A stretch of 64,000 bases of DNA from Bradyrhizobium guangxiense (GCF_004114915.1 NZ_CP022219.1:5114501-5178500), one strand, 5' to 3'. Shown: positions 7,979 through 20,255, counted from the first letter of the stretch. A program made the numbers and translations. Notes: a model not told the origin generated them from the sequence alone.

Positions 7979-9259
7979 ATGCACGGCATGATCAGCAGGC
8001 CGCCGGATGTGGCGACGAAGAACATCGCGACCTCGCGCGTGGTGTTGCTGCTGCTGGTCGTCATGACCGGGATCGCGCCGATCTCGCTCTATATACTGGT
8101 TCCGGCACTGCCCGTGCTCGCAACCACGTTCGGCCGCGACATCTCGATCGCGCAGATGACGGTGTCGCTCTACATGGTCGGCATCGCCCTGTCGCAGCTG
8201 ATCATGGGACCGCTGTCGGACCGGTTCGGGCGGCGCCCAGTGCTGCTTGGCGGCCTCGCGCTGATGGTCGCGGCCAGCATCGCCTGCATCTTCGCGCAAG
8301 ACCTGCCGCAGCTCATTGCCGCGCGCTTCTTCCAGGCGCTCGGCGGCGCCTCCGGCATGGTGGTGAGCCGCGCCATCATCCGCGACATCTACGAGCGCGA
8401 CCGCGTCGCCTCCATGATCAGCCTCGTGATCGCCGCCCTGATGATCGGCCAGATGGTCTCGCCGCTCACCGGCGGCCTGATCGAGACCGCGTTCGGCTGG
8501 CGCGCGATCTTCTACGCCGTCACGATCGGCGCGATCGCCGTTGCCGTCGGCATCGCGATCGCGCTGCCGGAGACGCGCCGCTCCCGCGCAGCCGGCAGTG
8601 GCGGATTTCGCAACGACGTCGGCACTCTCATCAAGAGCCGCGCCTTCATCGGCTACGTGATGTGCCAGGTGCTGGCCTCGCAGATCATCTTCACCTTCGC
8701 CGGCGGCGGCCCGTACATCGTCGTCACGCAAATGGGCCGGACCAGCGCCGAATACGGCGCCTGGTTCGCAACGACGGGATTTGCGTATCTGGTCGGTAAT
8801 CTGCTCTGCGTGCGCTTCGCGCCGCGGCACTCGCTGGAGAAGCTGATCTGGTTCGGGCTGGGCTTGCAGCTCTGCGGCAGCCTGCTGAACCTGCTCTGGA
8901 GCTTCACCGGCTGGAACGAAGCTCCCGCCTGGCTGTTCGGCACGCAGATGATCGTGATGGTCGGCAATGCCTTCGTGATGGCGAACTCCGCCGCCGGCGC
9001 CATCAGCATCCGCCCCGAGGCGGCCGGCACTGCGTCGGGCGCGATGGGCTTCCTCCAGCAGGGCATCGGCGCGCTGATGTCCCAGTTCGGCGCCTATCTC
9101 GGCGGCCACTCGGCCACGACGCTGCCGCTGACCGCGGCCGTCCTCGCCATTTCGCTGCTCTGCGCCTGCATGATGATCTTCGTCGTCCCCCGCCGCGAAC
9201 TCGTGGTGAGCGAGACGCTGATCGAGCAGGCGGAGGAGGAAGAGAGCGGGATGATGTGA
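7979..9259 (+). CDS. Bcr/CflA family multidrug MFS exporter
   Basis: This 426-residue inner-membrane protein has about 12 predicted transmembrane helices. Motif A of the major facilitator superfamily is clear between helices 2 and 3 (GPLSDRFGRRPVLL), and helix 5 carries a Gly-rich motif-C-like segment (GQMVSPLTGG). The N-terminal SLYILVPALPVL sequence is characteristic of the Bcr/CflA (DHA1) subfamily, which exports bicyclomycin, chloramphenicol or similar compounds by proton antiport. A second ATG at 7988 is possible; the weak GAGAGACGG upstream fits either. It is convergent with ligA, with an 11-bp gap. The real substrate cannot be read from sequence. Confidence 0.9.
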   Translation: MHGMISRPPDVATKNIATSRVVLLLLVVMTGIAPISLYILVPALPVLATTFGRDISIAQMTVSLYMVGIALSQLIMGPLSDRFGRRPVLLGGLALMVAASIACIFAQDLPQLIAARFFQALGGASGMVVSRAIIRDIYERDRVASMISLVIAALMIGQMVSPLTGGLIETAFGWRAIFYAVTIGAIAVAVGIAIALPETRRSRAAGSGGFRNDVGTLIKSRAFIGYVMCQVLASQIIFTFAGGGPYIVVTQMGRTSAEYGAWFATTGFAYLVGNLLCVRFAPRHSLEKLIWFGLGLQLCGSLLNLLWSFTGWNEAPAWLFGTQMIVMVGNAFVMANSAAGAISIRPEAAGTASGAMGFLQQGIGALMSQFGAYLGGHSATTLPLTAAVLAISLLCACMMIFVVPRRELVVSETLIEQAEEEESGMM

Positions 9260-9270
9260 GGTTGAACCCG

Positions 9271-11466
<2,196 letters not shown>

Positions 11467-11486
11467 TCATTGTTCCCCAGCTATTT

Positions 11487-11509
11487 GGTGTGGCACCGCA
11501 TGCCACACC
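11487..11509. repeat. Perfect inverted repeat between recN and ligA
   Basis: Arms GGTGTGGCA and TGCCACACC surround the loop CCGCA. It may be an attenuating hairpin or an operator for ligA. There is no T-tract on either strand. Confidence 0.5.
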
Positions 11510-11528
11510 GCGTCCGGGACATGGTGGC

Positions 11529-13202
11529 CTAGGCCGTCGCCGCCTTGAGCAGTCGTTCCGCAGCCGCCCTCGCCTCTGCTGTGATCTCGGCGCCGGCCAG
11601 CATGCGGGCGATCTCCTCGCGGCGGTGGTCGGCGGCCAGCGCATTGACGCGGGTGGCGACGCGCTTGCCCTTGTCGAGGGCGTCCTTGGAGATGAGCAGA
11701 TGCTGGTCGGCGCGGGCGGCGACCTGCGGGGCGTGCGTCACGGCCATCACCTGGACCTTGCCGGCAAGGCGCGCCAGGCGGCCGCCGATGGCGTCGGCGA
11801 CCGCGCCGCCCACGCCGGTGTCGATCTCGTCGAACACCAGCGTCGGCGCCGAGCCGCGATCGGACAGCACGACCTTCAGCGCCAGCAGGAAGCGCGACAG
11901 CTCGCCGCCGGAGGCGACCTTCATCAGCGGGCCCGGCTTGGTGCCCGGATTGGTCTGAACCCAGAACTCGACGCGGTCGAAGCCCTGCGGCCCCGGCGCG
12001 GCCTCGTCGGTCTCGACCTGGGTCATGAATTTTGCGCGCTCGAGCTTGAGCGGCGCGAGCTCGGCATTGACGGCCTTGTTGAGCTTCTCCGCCGATTTCT
12101 GCCGCGCCAGCGACAGCTTCTTGGCAGCGGCGGCGTAGCGGCCATCTGCCTCGATGGCGGCCTGCTCCAGCTTCTTCAGCTGCGAGGCGCCGGCATCGAT
12201 CAGCACGACGTCGGCGGCATATTTGGCGGCCAGCGCGGCGAGCCCGTCGACCGGCGTCGAATATTTGCGCGAGGCGGCGCGCAAGGCGAACAGGCGCTCC
12301 TCGATACGTTCGAGCTCGGCCGGATCGAAATCGGTCGCGGCCAGCGCCGCCTGGAGATGCTGGTCGGCCTCCTCCAGCGCGTTGATCGCCGCGTCGATCG
12401 CCTTCACGGCCGGCTCGACCAGCGCCGGCGAGTTGACGCCGCGGCGCTCCAGCCGGCGCACCGCTGCCGACAGCGCCGCGACCGGCGAATGGTTGCCGCC
12501 GACCGCCTCCTGCGCCTCGCGCAGATCGGAGGCGATCTTCTCGCCCTGCATCATGGTGGTGCGGCGATGGGCGAGCGAGGTCTCCTCGCCGTCCTTGGGC
12601 GCGAGCTGCTTCAGCTCGTCGGAGGCGTGGCGCAGATAGTCGGCCTCCCGCGCGGCGCGCTCCATGCCGGCGCGGTGCTCCTCCAACGCGGTGTTGGCGA
12701 TCCGGCGGGCGTCCCAGAGCATCTCGACCGCGGCGACGTCCTTCTCCAGGCCGGCAAAGGCGTCGAGCAGGCGGCGATGGGTGGCGGCATCGACCAGCGC
12801 ACGCTCGTCGTGCTGGCCGTGGATCTCGACCAGGGCGGCGCCGACCGCCTTCAGCGTCTGCACGCTGATCGACTGGTCGTTGATGAAGGCGCGGGTGCGG
12901 CCATCGGCGAACTGCACGCGTCGGAGAATCATCTCGCCGGTGTCGTCGAGACCGTTCTCGGCCAGGATCTTCGTCGCAGGGTGATTCTTCGGGACATCGA
13001 ACACGGCCGTCACCTGCCCCTGCTCCGCGCCGTGACGCACGAGGCCGGCATCGCCGCGGCCGCCGAGCGCCAGCGCGAAGGCATCGAGCAGGATGGATTT
13101 GCCCGCACCGGTCTCGCCGGTCAAAACCGCGAGCCCGGTGGCGAATTCGATATCGAGCCGTTCGATCAGGACGATGTCACGGATCGACAGACGCGCCAGC
13201 AT
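11529..13202 (-). CDS. recN: DNA repair protein RecN
   Basis: This 557-residue SMC-like ATPase acts in double-strand-break repair, holding broken ends and stimulating RecA. Walker A (GETGAGKS, 29-36) is at the N-terminus. A long central coiled coil rich in Ala, Glu and Lys (about 160-370) follows, and the C-terminal ATPase half has SGGELSRFLLALK (signature) and VFDEIDTGVGG (Walker B and D loop). Length equals E. coli RecN (553). It starts 12 bp after the bamD stop and is likely cotranscribed with it; this order is common in alphaproteobacteria. In other bacteria recN is SOS-controlled; I found no clear LexA box here. Confidence 0.96.
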   Translation of the reverse strand: MLARLSIRDIVLIERLDIEFATGLAVLTGETGAGKSILLDAFALALGGRGDAGLVRHGAEQGQVTAVFDVPKNHPATKILAENGLDDTGEMILRRVQFADGRTRAFINDQSISVQTLKAVGAALVEIHGQHDERALVDAATHRRLLDAFAGLEKDVAAVEMLWDARRIANTALEEHRAGMERAAREADYLRHASDELKQLAPKDGEETSLAHRRTTMMQGEKIASDLREAQEAVGGNHSPVAALSAAVRRLERRGVNSPALVEPAVKAIDAAINALEEADQHLQAALAATDFDPAELERIEERLFALRAASRKYSTPVDGLAALAAKYAADVVLIDAGASQLKKLEQAAIEADGRYAAAAKKLSLARQKSAEKLNKAVNAELAPLKLERAKFMTQVETDEAAPGPQGFDRVEFWVQTNPGTKPGPLMKVASGGELSRFLLALKVVLSDRGSAPTLVFDEIDTGVGGAVADAIGGRLARLAGKVQVMAVTHAPQVAARADQHLLISKDALDKGKRVATRVNALAADHRREEIARMLAGAEITAEARAAAERLLKAATA

Positions 13203-13214
13203 GAACCAAATTTC

Positions 13215-14105
13215 CTAGCCGAGACCCATCTTCTTGAAGGTCCGGCTGATCCAAGACCCTTGATTCTCGCTCGGTTCGAGACCGCCGGATTTTACAAGAT
13301 TATAGGCGTCCTTGTACCAGCGGCTGTCAGGAAAATTGTGCCCAAGCACAGCCGCCGCGGTCTGCGCTTCCCCGACGATGCCGATCGCCATATAGGCCTC
13401 GGTGAGCCGGAACAGAGCCTCCTCGACATGGCGGGTGGTCTGGTACTGCGTGACGACGGTCTTGTAGCGGTTGATCGCCGCCGTGTAGTCGCGCTTCTGC
13501 GCGTAATAGCGGCCGGTATTCATTTCCTTGCCGGCGAGCTGGTCGCGCGCGCCCTCGATCTTGGCTTTGGCCGAGGTGGCATATTCCGAGTTCGGATATT
13601 TGCGAACCACCTCCTCCAGCGCGGCAATCGCCTTTTCGGTGCGGGCCTGGTCGCGGCTGACGTCCGGGATCTGGTCGTAATGAGAGGCGGCGATCAGATA
13701 TTGCGCATAGGCCGCGTCCGGGCTGCCGGGATGCAGCGTGACATAGCGGGTGGCCGCGCCGATGCAGCCGTCATAGTCGCCGCCCTGATAGGACGCGTAG
13801 GCGGACATCAGCAGCGATTTACGGGCCCATTCGGAATAAGGATGCTGGCGGTCGACCTCTTCGAACTTCTTGTTCGCCGCCTTCATGTCCTTCTTCTCGT
13901 TCATGAGGTACAGGCCCTCATTGTAGATCTTGTCGGCGGGCTCCTCGACGAAGGTATCGTCCTTGGCGGTGAACTTGTCCCAGAGCGAGCCGGTGCCGCA
14001 GCCGGCCAGCGGCAGCGCGAGCAGCATGAAGGTGACGGCCTGAAGCAGCCCACGGGCTCGTGGCGAGACCGAGAAATATTCGCGCGTCATACGCTGTGCC
14101 GACAT
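13215..14105 (-). CDS. bamD: Outer-membrane assembly lipoprotein BamD
   Basis: This 296-residue lipoprotein belongs to the BAM complex that inserts beta-barrel proteins. The signal peptide ends in a lipobox (LPLAGC) near residues 26-31, so the mature protein would be acylated on cysteine. TPR-like helices follow (YNEGLYLMNEKKDMKAANKKFEEV, ARKSLLMSAYASYQGGDYDGC, VEEALFRLTEAYMAIG), matching ComL/YfiO. I chose the ATG at 14103-14105 (MSAQRMTREYF). A longer reading from 14201 would add residues unlike a signal sequence, and an ATG at 14090 is the other option. It lies between lpxC and recN, linking envelope biogenesis genes. Confidence 0.94.
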   Translation of the reverse strand: MSAQRMTREYFSVSPRARGLLQAVTFMLLALPLAGCGTGSLWDKFTAKDDTFVEEPADKIYNEGLYLMNEKKDMKAANKKFEEVDRQHPYSEWARKSLLMSAYASYQGGDYDGCIGAATRYVTLHPGSPDAAYAQYLIAASHYDQIPDVSRDQARTEKAIAALEEVVRKYPNSEYATSAKAKIEGARDQLAGKEMNTGRYYAQKRDYTAAINRYKTVVTQYQTTRHVEEALFRLTEAYMAIGIVGEAQTAAAVLGHNFPDSRWYKDAYNLVKSGGLEPSENQGSWISRTFKKMGLG

Positions 14106-14351
14106 GAGTTTAAGACCTGACGCCCTGTGATGCGGTGCCCGCCAGCCCATGAACTCCGTCACGGGCGCGAAATGTAATCGTGGTGCCTGCCATGCGACCA
14201 CGCCGATGGATCCGAAAAGCGATCTTTAACCAATCGGATAGGCAGGCATTTCGCCCGGATTAAGGCGAACTTGCCGCAATCCTAGCCGATCATGGTTACC
14301 AGGAGTTTCCCGGGGTGAGTCGCGGCCAAAGGCCCGCGGCAACAGCTCTGG

Positions 14352-15314
14352 TCAGGACACGTCCGGCCCGTAGGCCGCGGCGACCCGGCCGCCGACGATG
14401 CCGCGACCGACCTCGCCCACGGGACGCGTGGTGCGGCGGGCCGCCTCGCCCTCGACCACCCGCCAGGCGGTACGGTCGGCGAGCAGCGCGGTCAGGACGG
14501 CATGGTTGAGCTTGTGGCCGCCACGCACGGAGCGGTAGGCGCCAAGCAGCGGCAGGCCGGCCAGCGTGAGGTCGCCAATCACGTCCAGCACCTTGTGGCG
14601 GGCGCACTCATCGGCGTAGCGCAGGCCCTCGGGATTGAGCAGCCGTTCCTCGTCGAACACCACGGTGTTGCCGAAGGAGGCTCCGCGGCCGTAGCCCGCA
14701 GCCCAAAGCCGCGCTTGATCGCACATCAAGCCGAAGGTCCGGGCGCGAGCGACCTCGCGACGGAACCGCTCCGGCACGAGGTCCAGCGCGTAGCTCTGCC
14801 GGCCAATGACAGGATTGGCAAAGTCGATCTCGACTTCGGCGCGGAAGCCGTCGGCATAGGGCCGCAGCTCGCCGAAGGAGTCACCGATTGCGACGGAGAC
14901 GGATTTCAAAACCTGGATGAAGCGGCGCGGCGCCGGTTGGGTGACAATCCCAGCCTGATCGATCGCCGCAACGAAGGCCGCGGCGCTGCCGTCCATGATC
15001 GGCACTTCCGGACCGTCGATCTCGATGGTGGCGTTGTCGACACCCATGCCCCGCAGTGCGGCAAGGACGTGCTCGGCCGTGGAGACCAGCGGTCCTTCAC
15101 TGTCACCCAGCACCGTCGCCAGATCTGTCGCGACCACTTGCCCGGCCGTTGCCTGAACTTCGCGATCACTTCCCTCGAGGCCGGTACGGACAAAAATAAA
15201 ACCCGCATCGACTGGCGCAGGCCCGAGGGTGAGAGTTACGGGAAGACCGGAATGAACGCCTACGCCTGCCACGGAGGCTTGCGCACGAAGCGTTGTTTGC
15301 CGGCTAAATTTCAT
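14352..15314 (-). CDS. lpxC: UDP-3-O-acyl-N-acetylglucosamine deacetylase LpxC
   Basis: This 320-residue zinc amidase catalyses the committed step of lipid A synthesis in the cytoplasm. From the MKFSRQTTLR start, the metal ligands can be assigned as H82 (STAEHVL), H240 and D244 (HKVLDVIGDL), with H267 (GGHKLNH) as the expected general acid. The start at 15314 has a GGGGCGGG ribosome site; an upstream GTG at 15329 would overlap it. The C-terminal tail is about 15 residues longer than the E. coli protein and Arg/Gly-rich. It follows ftsZ, as in many Proteobacteria, but is separated by 363 bp with a terminator, so it probably has its own promoter. Confidence 0.96.
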   Translation of the reverse strand: MKFSRQTTLRAQASVAGVGVHSGLPVTLTLGPAPVDAGFIFVRTGLEGSDREVQATAGQVVATDLATVLGDSEGPLVSTAEHVLAALRGMGVDNATIEIDGPEVPIMDGSAAAFVAAIDQAGIVTQPAPRRFIQVLKSVSVAIGDSFGELRPYADGFRAEVEIDFANPVIGRQSYALDLVPERFRREVARARTFGLMCDQARLWAAGYGRGASFGNTVVFDEERLLNPEGLRYADECARHKVLDVIGDLTLAGLPLLGAYRSVRGGHKLNHAVLTALLADRTAWRVVEGEAARRTTRPVGEVGRGIVGGRVAAAYGPDVS

Positions 15315-15677
15315 CAGAACCCGCCCCACTACGACCCATTGCGACTTATACGAGACCCACCTGGCCGGTCAGTGCCGCCGGTTGCGAATCTCCGTATCCC
15401 CAAGTCACGGCGAACCATAGTCACTGCCCCAAACAGCGCCAACTCACGCTTTTTTACCGATTGTTACCCCAAACCCGCCGTATTCGCGCCAAGGCTTAAC
15501 CAAATTGCGCAGAGGTTTTGGAGCGCTACCGGCGATTTTACTGAACACCCAAACACGTAATTAATGATTTAAAATCAGTTGTTTGGCTGCGCAATCCGGG
15601 CATGCACGGACCAAAAGGAAAGGTCCCGGCAAGCTTGTTACCGGGACCCGTTTTCGTCTGCCTTATTGTAACAATCC
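15315..15677. other. ftsZ-lpxC spacer
   Basis: No gene is seen. It holds the ftsZ terminator (15613-15648), an AT-rich patch at 15558-15585, and an isolated TTAACCAA at 15496-15503 that could be half of a CtrA-type site. The lpxC promoter should lie here. Confidence 0.5.
15613..15648 (-). terminator. Intrinsic terminator of ftsZ
   Basis: On the minus strand an 8-bp stem (GGTCCCGG/CCGGGACC, occupying 15622-15648) is followed by TTTCCTTTT. It lies 30 bp after the ftsZ stop and is the best intrinsic terminator in the leftward cluster. Confidence 0.85.
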
Positions 15678-17474
15678 TCAGGTTGCCTGCCGCCGCAGGA
15701 AGGCCGGGATATCAAGATGGTCGTCGCCCTGTGGCGCCGGCGCAACAGGCGCGGGACGGCCATGCATGTCCAATCCCTGCGGCGCGGGACGGCGGGCGTA
15801 CTCAGATACCGGCTCGTTCGATGCGATCTGCTGCGCCACGGTCTTCTGCGACCGGCGCTCGGGCAGCGGCGGCATGGCGGGACCAGCGGGGCGGGCCGCG
15901 ACCGGCGGCTCGCTTTCCTCGTCACGACGGCCGAGGCCGACATTGGCAAGGCGCTGCAGCAGCGATAGGCGGGGCTTCTGCGGGACCTCCTCTTCGACCT
16001 CGCCGCGGGCCTGGCGAATCTCGGCCTGGGCCGGCATCGGCAGCTCCTCGATCCGCGGCATGCGCGGCGCCCGGACCGGCGGACGCTCGGCCTGCGGCGG
16101 GATGAAGTTTTCCGGCGTCATCGGCTCCTGCATCGCGACCGGGGCCATGTCAGGCTCCGGGAACAGGGTCGGCTTCTGCGCGATTGGCCGCACGGTGACG
16201 TCGCCATAGGTCTGCGGCGCGGGCGCCTGGGGGACTTCAGCGACGGCAGCGGCGATGGCGGCGAGCGCTGCGCGCTCGACGTTCGGGCGCGGCGCGACCG
16301 GAGCAGCAGGCGCCGGCGCGGCGGCCGGGACCTGGGCTTCCAGCTTCTGGGCGCGTTCGGCCAGGCGCTGATTGTCGGCGCGCAGGCGCGCGGTGAGGTC
16401 GGCGAGACGGCTCTCGGCGGCGGCCGCCGGCGCGGCGGGAGCCTGCTGCACCTGCGGCGCGGCATTGGCGACGGGCGCGGAGGTCGCCTGGCTGTTGCGG
16501 GCGATTGCGGCCTGTTCGATGCCGGTGGCAACGACCGAGACGCGGATCAGGCCGTCGAGCGCTTCGTCGAAGGTCGCGCCGACGATGATGTTGGCATCCT
16601 GGTCGACTTCCTCGCGGATGCGGGTCGCGGCCTCGTCGACCTCGAACAGCGTGAGGTCCTTGCCGCCGGTGATGGAGATGAGGAGGCCCTTGGCACCCTT
16701 CATCGAGCTGTCGTCGATCAGCGGGTTCGCGATCGCGGCTTCCGCGGCGGTCAGCGCGCGCTTGTCGCCGGAGGCCTCGCCGGTGCCCATCATCGCCTTG
16801 CCCATCTCGCGCATGACGGCGCGGACGTCGGCGAAGTCGAGATTGATCAGGCCTTCCTTGACCATCAGATCGGTGATGCAGGCAACGCCCGAATAGAGCA
16901 CCTGATCGGCCATCGCGAAGGCGTCGGCGAAGGTTGTCTTCTCGTTGGCGACCCGGAACAGGTTCTGGTTCGGGATGATCAGGAGCGTATCCACGACCTT
17001 GTGCAGCTCGGCGATGCCGGCTTCCGCGGTGCGCATGCGGCGACCGCCCTCGAAGTGGAACGGCTTGGTCACGACGCCGACGGGGAGGATGCCCATGTCG
17101 CGCGCGGTCTTGGCGATCACGGGGGCTGCGCCGGTGCCGGTGCCGCCGCCCATGCCGGCGGTGACGAACACCATGTTGGCGCCCGAGAGATGGTCGCGCA
17201 GCTCGTCGATCACCTCTTCCGCCGCCGCGGCGCCGACGTTCGGCTGCGAACCCGCGCCCAACCCTTGCGTGACCGCAGTGCCCATCTGCACGATGCGCTG
17301 CGCCTTCGACATCGTCAGCGCCTGCGCGTCGGTGTTGGCGACCACGAAGTCGACGCCCTGAAGGCCGGCCGTGATCATGTTGTTGACGGCGTTGCCACCG
17401 GCGCCGCCGACGCCGAACACGGTGATCCGGGGCTTCAGTTCGTGAATATCAGGAACATTGATGCTGATGGTCAT
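15678..17474 (-). CDS. ftsZ: Cell division GTPase FtsZ
   Basis: This 598-residue tubulin homologue builds the Z ring. The GTPase core shows [13 protein letters not shown] (21-33), the tubulin signature GGGTGTG (109-115) and the T7-loop region [11 protein letters not shown]. The core ends near 320, and a very long variable linker rich in Ala, Pro and Gln (about 325-575) separates it from the conserved tail DIPAFLRRQ, which binds FtsA and other partners. Such long linkers are typical of alphaproteobacteria; E. coli FtsZ has 383 residues. It is 87 bp after ftsA and ends at a strong terminator. Confidence 0.98.
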   Translation of the reverse strand: MTISINVPDIHELKPRITVFGVGGAGGNAVNNMITAGLQGVDFVVANTDAQALTMSKAQRIVQMGTAVTQGLGAGSQPNVGAAAAEEVIDELRDHLSGANMVFVTAGMGGGTGTGAAPVIAKTARDMGILPVGVVTKPFHFEGGRRMRTAEAGIAELHKVVDTLLIIPNQNLFRVANEKTTFADAFAMADQVLYSGVACITDLMVKEGLINLDFADVRAVMREMGKAMMGTGEASGDKRALTAAEAAIANPLIDDSSMKGAKGLLISITGGKDLTLFEVDEAATRIREEVDQDANIIVGATFDEALDGLIRVSVVATGIEQAAIARNSQATSAPVANAAPQVQQAPAAPAAAAESRLADLTARLRADNQRLAERAQKLEAQVPAAAPAPAAPVAPRPNVERAALAAIAAAVAEVPQAPAPQTYGDVTVRPIAQKPTLFPEPDMAPVAMQEPMTPENFIPPQAERPPVRAPRMPRIEELPMPAQAEIRQARGEVEEEVPQKPRLSLLQRLANVGLGRRDEESEPPVAARPAGPAMPPLPERRSQKTVAQQIASNEPVSEYARRPAPQGLDMHGRPAPVAPAPQGDDHLDIPAFLRRQAT

Positions 17475-17561
17475 GGTTGCCTCTCGATCACGCGCGCGTG
17501 GGTTCGCCCCGGCCGGCGGCCGCGGGAGTTGGTGAAATCAGGGAATTGCGGAAATGAATCA

Positions 17562-18884
17562 TCAGAAGCCCTCGCGTAGCCATCGTCCGACCTTTCCGAA
17601 ATAACCGCCGGTCCCTGTCTTGACCTGCTGCCGCGTATGCCGCGGTTCGACATGTTCGAGGTGAACATATTGCGGGTAGACGAGGAGTCCGGCCGGCACC
17701 GCGAACGCGGCGTTCTTCGCCTCGTTGGGCAGCCGGCCGAAGCCGAGCGGACGTCCGACCCGCACTGGCCGGCCGAGAATCTGGGTGCCGAGCTCGACGA
17801 GGCCGGTGAGCTGCGAGGCGCCGCCGGAGAGCACGACGCGGCCGTTGGGCTCCGAGGCGAAGGGCGAATCCTTCAGCTTGTCCCGAACCATTTCGAAGAC
17901 TTCCTCGGCACGGTGCTTGACGATGTTGGCGATGGTGGCGCGGGAAACGATCTGCGGCAGATCCTGCTCGTCACCGGCTGTCGGCACAGACATCAGCTCA
18001 CGCGAGTCCGATCCGCCGGTGATGACGGTCCCGTATAACGTCTTGATTCGCTCGGCATCGGCAATGGTCGCGGAGAGTCCGCGCGCAAGATCCATCGTGA
18101 TGTGTTGCCCGCCGACCGCAAAACCCGCCGCATGCACGAACCGGCCTCCTGAATAGACGGCAATCGTGGTGGTGCCGGCGCCCATCTCGACGACAGCAGC
18201 GCCCAGGTCGGCCTCGTCGTCGGTCAGCACCGACAGGCCGGCCACGTAAGGGCTGGCCGCCATGGCTTCGACATTGATGTGGCAGCGTTCGACCGCCAGC
18301 ATCAGGTTGCGCGCCACGGTGGCGTCGCAGGTGACGACGTTCATGTCGACGCCGAATTGATGGGCAACCATGCCGCGGGGGTCGCGGATGCCCTTGACGC
18401 CATCGAGGGTGTAGCCGACCGGCAGCGCGTGCAGCACGGTGCGGCCTTCGCCGGTGGCGTGACGCATACCGGTGGAGGTGACGCGGCTGACATCGGCCTG
18501 CGTCACGGCGCCGCCACGGATGTCGGCCGCGGCCTCGACCAGCTGGCCGGAGAGCCGGCCGCCGGAGACCGAGAGCAGCACGGACTCGACCCGCACCTTG
18601 GCCATCTTCTCCGCCAGCGCGACGGCCTGGCGCACCGCCTGCTCGCATTCGCCGAGATCGATCACCGCGCCGGCCTTCATGCCGCGCGACTGGATCTGGC
18701 TGTAACCGATCAACTCCACCGCATGGGTGCGGCCGCGCAGCGCATCGCTCGGCGGCGACGGCTTCAGCCGCGCGATCATGCAGGCGATCTTGCTGGTGCC
18801 GATGTCGAGGCAGGCGACGAGGCCGCCGCGCTTGTGCGGCATCGGGCGCGTCTTCGGCGTCTGGGTGCGATCGAGACCGGTCAT
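17562..18884 (-). CDS. ftsA: Cell division protein FtsA
   Basis: This 440-residue actin-like ATPase tethers FtsZ to the membrane. It starts MTGLDRTQTPKTRP. The phosphate-1 motif is CLDIGTSKIACMIA (about residues 25-38), followed by the FtsA-specific 1C domain, phosphate 2 in AAVVEMGAGTTTIAVY, and the adenosine motif VVLSGGASQLTGL. The last residues (FGKVGRWLREGF) form the amphipathic membrane-targeting helix. The reading frame remains open upstream to 19319, but the ATG at 18882-18884 overlaps the ftsQ stop by four bases (ATGA), indicating translational coupling. Confidence 0.97.
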   Translation of the reverse strand: MTGLDRTQTPKTRPMPHKRGGLVACLDIGTSKIACMIARLKPSPPSDALRGRTHAVELIGYSQIQSRGMKAGAVIDLGECEQAVRQAVALAEKMAKVRVESVLLSVSGGRLSGQLVEAAADIRGGAVTQADVSRVTSTGMRHATGEGRTVLHALPVGYTLDGVKGIRDPRGMVAHQFGVDMNVVTCDATVARNLMLAVERCHINVEAMAASPYVAGLSVLTDDEADLGAAVVEMGAGTTTIAVYSGGRFVHAAGFAVGGQHITMDLARGLSATIADAERIKTLYGTVITGGSDSRELMSVPTAGDEQDLPQIVSRATIANIVKHRAEEVFEMVRDKLKDSPFASEPNGRVVLSGGASQLTGLVELGTQILGRPVRVGRPLGFGRLPNEAKNAAFAVPAGLLVYPQYVHLEHVEPRHTRQQVKTGTGGYFGKVGRWLREGF

Positions 18885-19909
18885 GCGGAATCCCCGGCCT
18901 TCTTTTTCTTCTTGTCCTTGAACAGATCCTCGCGCGCCTTGGCGGCGTCCTCGGACAGCTGCACCACCAGCCGATCGGGCAGGCGCATATCGACGGCGAC
19001 GATGTCGCGGGAGAACAGCCTGTCCTCCTTGTCGAGCTTGGACAGCATCGCAAGCGCGTTGCCGACGTCCTGCTCGGGCAGGCGGATGTCGAGGCCGTCC
19101 TTGAGCCTCAGATTCCAGCGCCGCTCGCCGACGAAGACCGCGGCCTTCGTCACCGAATTGACCTGCGGATAGCGCGCCAGCAGCGCGAGGAAATCGCGGG
19201 CCTGGGTCTCGGCGCCCTTGCCGACCACGAGCGGCAACGACAGGAAGCGACGCGAGACGTAGGGCTCGAGCACGGCGCCGTCGTCGGCGATCACGGAGAG
19301 CCGGCCGGCCTCCTGCCACAGCGCGAACGCCTTGCGCTCGGTGAGCTCGATCATGAGCTGGCCCGGATAGAGCTTGAGCACGGTGGCATCGGCGATCCAG
19401 GGATTGGCCTTGAGCTTGTCGCGCACGGCTTCGGCATCGAGGAACAGCAGCGAGGAACGGCCGCTGACGCCGCCGATCGCCAGGATCTCGTCCTGGGTCA
19501 GCTGCTTGCGGCCGTTGATCACGACGGAGGTGATGCGGAACCCGGCGGAATTGGCCAGCGCGTTGCGCGCGTCGCTGACCGCGGTGACGAAATCCTGGAG
19601 ATGGCCGCCCTTGACGATGCCGAAGCCGCAGCTTCCGATCAGCAGCAGCACGGTCATGCTGATCCCGACCCGGCGCGGCAGATAGCGCTCGACCAGCGCG
19701 ACCACACGCGGCGGCGGCTCGCGCTCGACGACGGCCTTGGCCCTCGCCTTGGACTTGATCCTGTCATTGGCGGCGGCACGCGCCTCGGCGCGCTTGTCCT
19801 GTATCCACTCGCGCAGAAGCACGACCGCTCCGACAGCGGCCGCCTTCAGGTCAGCTTGGGGCCTCAGCGATCTGAAAAACGACCGGGTGAGGCTTCCTGC
19901 TCCATCCAT
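18881..19909 (-). CDS. ftsQ: Cell division protein FtsQ
   Basis: This 342-residue bitopic protein links early and late divisome proteins. A cytoplasmic N-terminal part of about 80 residues, rich in Arg and Lys, precedes one transmembrane helix (ISMTVLLLIGSCGFGIV, about 83-99). The periplasmic POTRA domain follows (ITSVVINGRKQLTQDEILAI), then the FtsQ beta domain (LPLVVGKGAETQARDFLALL). The C-terminus ends in a lysine-rich stretch. It overlaps ftsA by four bases. The 346-bp gap to ddl upstream is large for this cluster and may contain the ftsQAZ promoter. Confidence 0.95.
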   Translation of the reverse strand: MDGAGSLTRSFFRSLRPQADLKAAAVGAVVLLREWIQDKRAEARAAANDRIKSKARAKAVVEREPPPRVVALVERYLPRRVGISMTVLLLIGSCGFGIVKGGHLQDFVTAVSDARNALANSAGFRITSVVINGRKQLTQDEILAIGGVSGRSSLLFLDAEAVRDKLKANPWIADATVLKLYPGQLMIELTERKAFALWQEAGRLSVIADDGAVLEPYVSRRFLSLPLVVGKGAETQARDFLALLARYPQVNSVTKAAVFVGERRWNLRLKDGLDIRLPEQDVGNALAMLSKLDKEDRLFSRDIVAVDMRLPDRLVVQLSEDAAKAREDLFKDKKKKKAGDSA

Positions 19910-20255
19910 TGCACGAGCTCGTCAACAGTTTGCCCGCGACATCGCGCGGATCCTGGCGAACATGACGTCCGGGTGCCGGGCCGGGTGCTGGTCTTCAGCA
20001 GATGAAGCCTCTCCCCTTCACAGCGTTCGCTGGAGGTGACATCACCCGCGACAGCTCACGCGCCGGCAGCCAAAGCGCCATATGCGCCGCCAGCGTTAAC
20101 CTTCGGACGTCCTGGTAAACAAAAGGTAAAATTCGTTAACGTCCGGCGCATTTTGCCCCGCCGTGTGAGGCATTTATGCCGCGATGTCCGGCATTTTACC
20201 GGTTTTGGGCGCCAAACTGGCCCATTTCACCAGTCCGGCCGTTAACCAGTCCTAA
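19910..20255. other. ddl-ftsQ spacer with three GTTAAC motifs
   Basis: No gene is supported. GTTAAC occurs at 20095-20100, 20135-20140 and 20241-20246. The last reads TTAA-N7-TAAT, a partial match to the CtrA consensus TTAA-N7-TTAA. A promoter for ftsQAZ is expected here. Confidence 0.45.

Noticed and set aside
11487..11509. Sigma-54 promoter (TGGCAC-N5-TTGC)
   Set aside because: TGGCAC is followed by TGCCAC at the wrong spacing; the match comes from the palindrome.
11490..14120. 876-codon ORF opposite recN and bamD
   Set aside because: Shadow ORF produced by high GC; its composition is typical of an antisense frame and it spans two clear genes.
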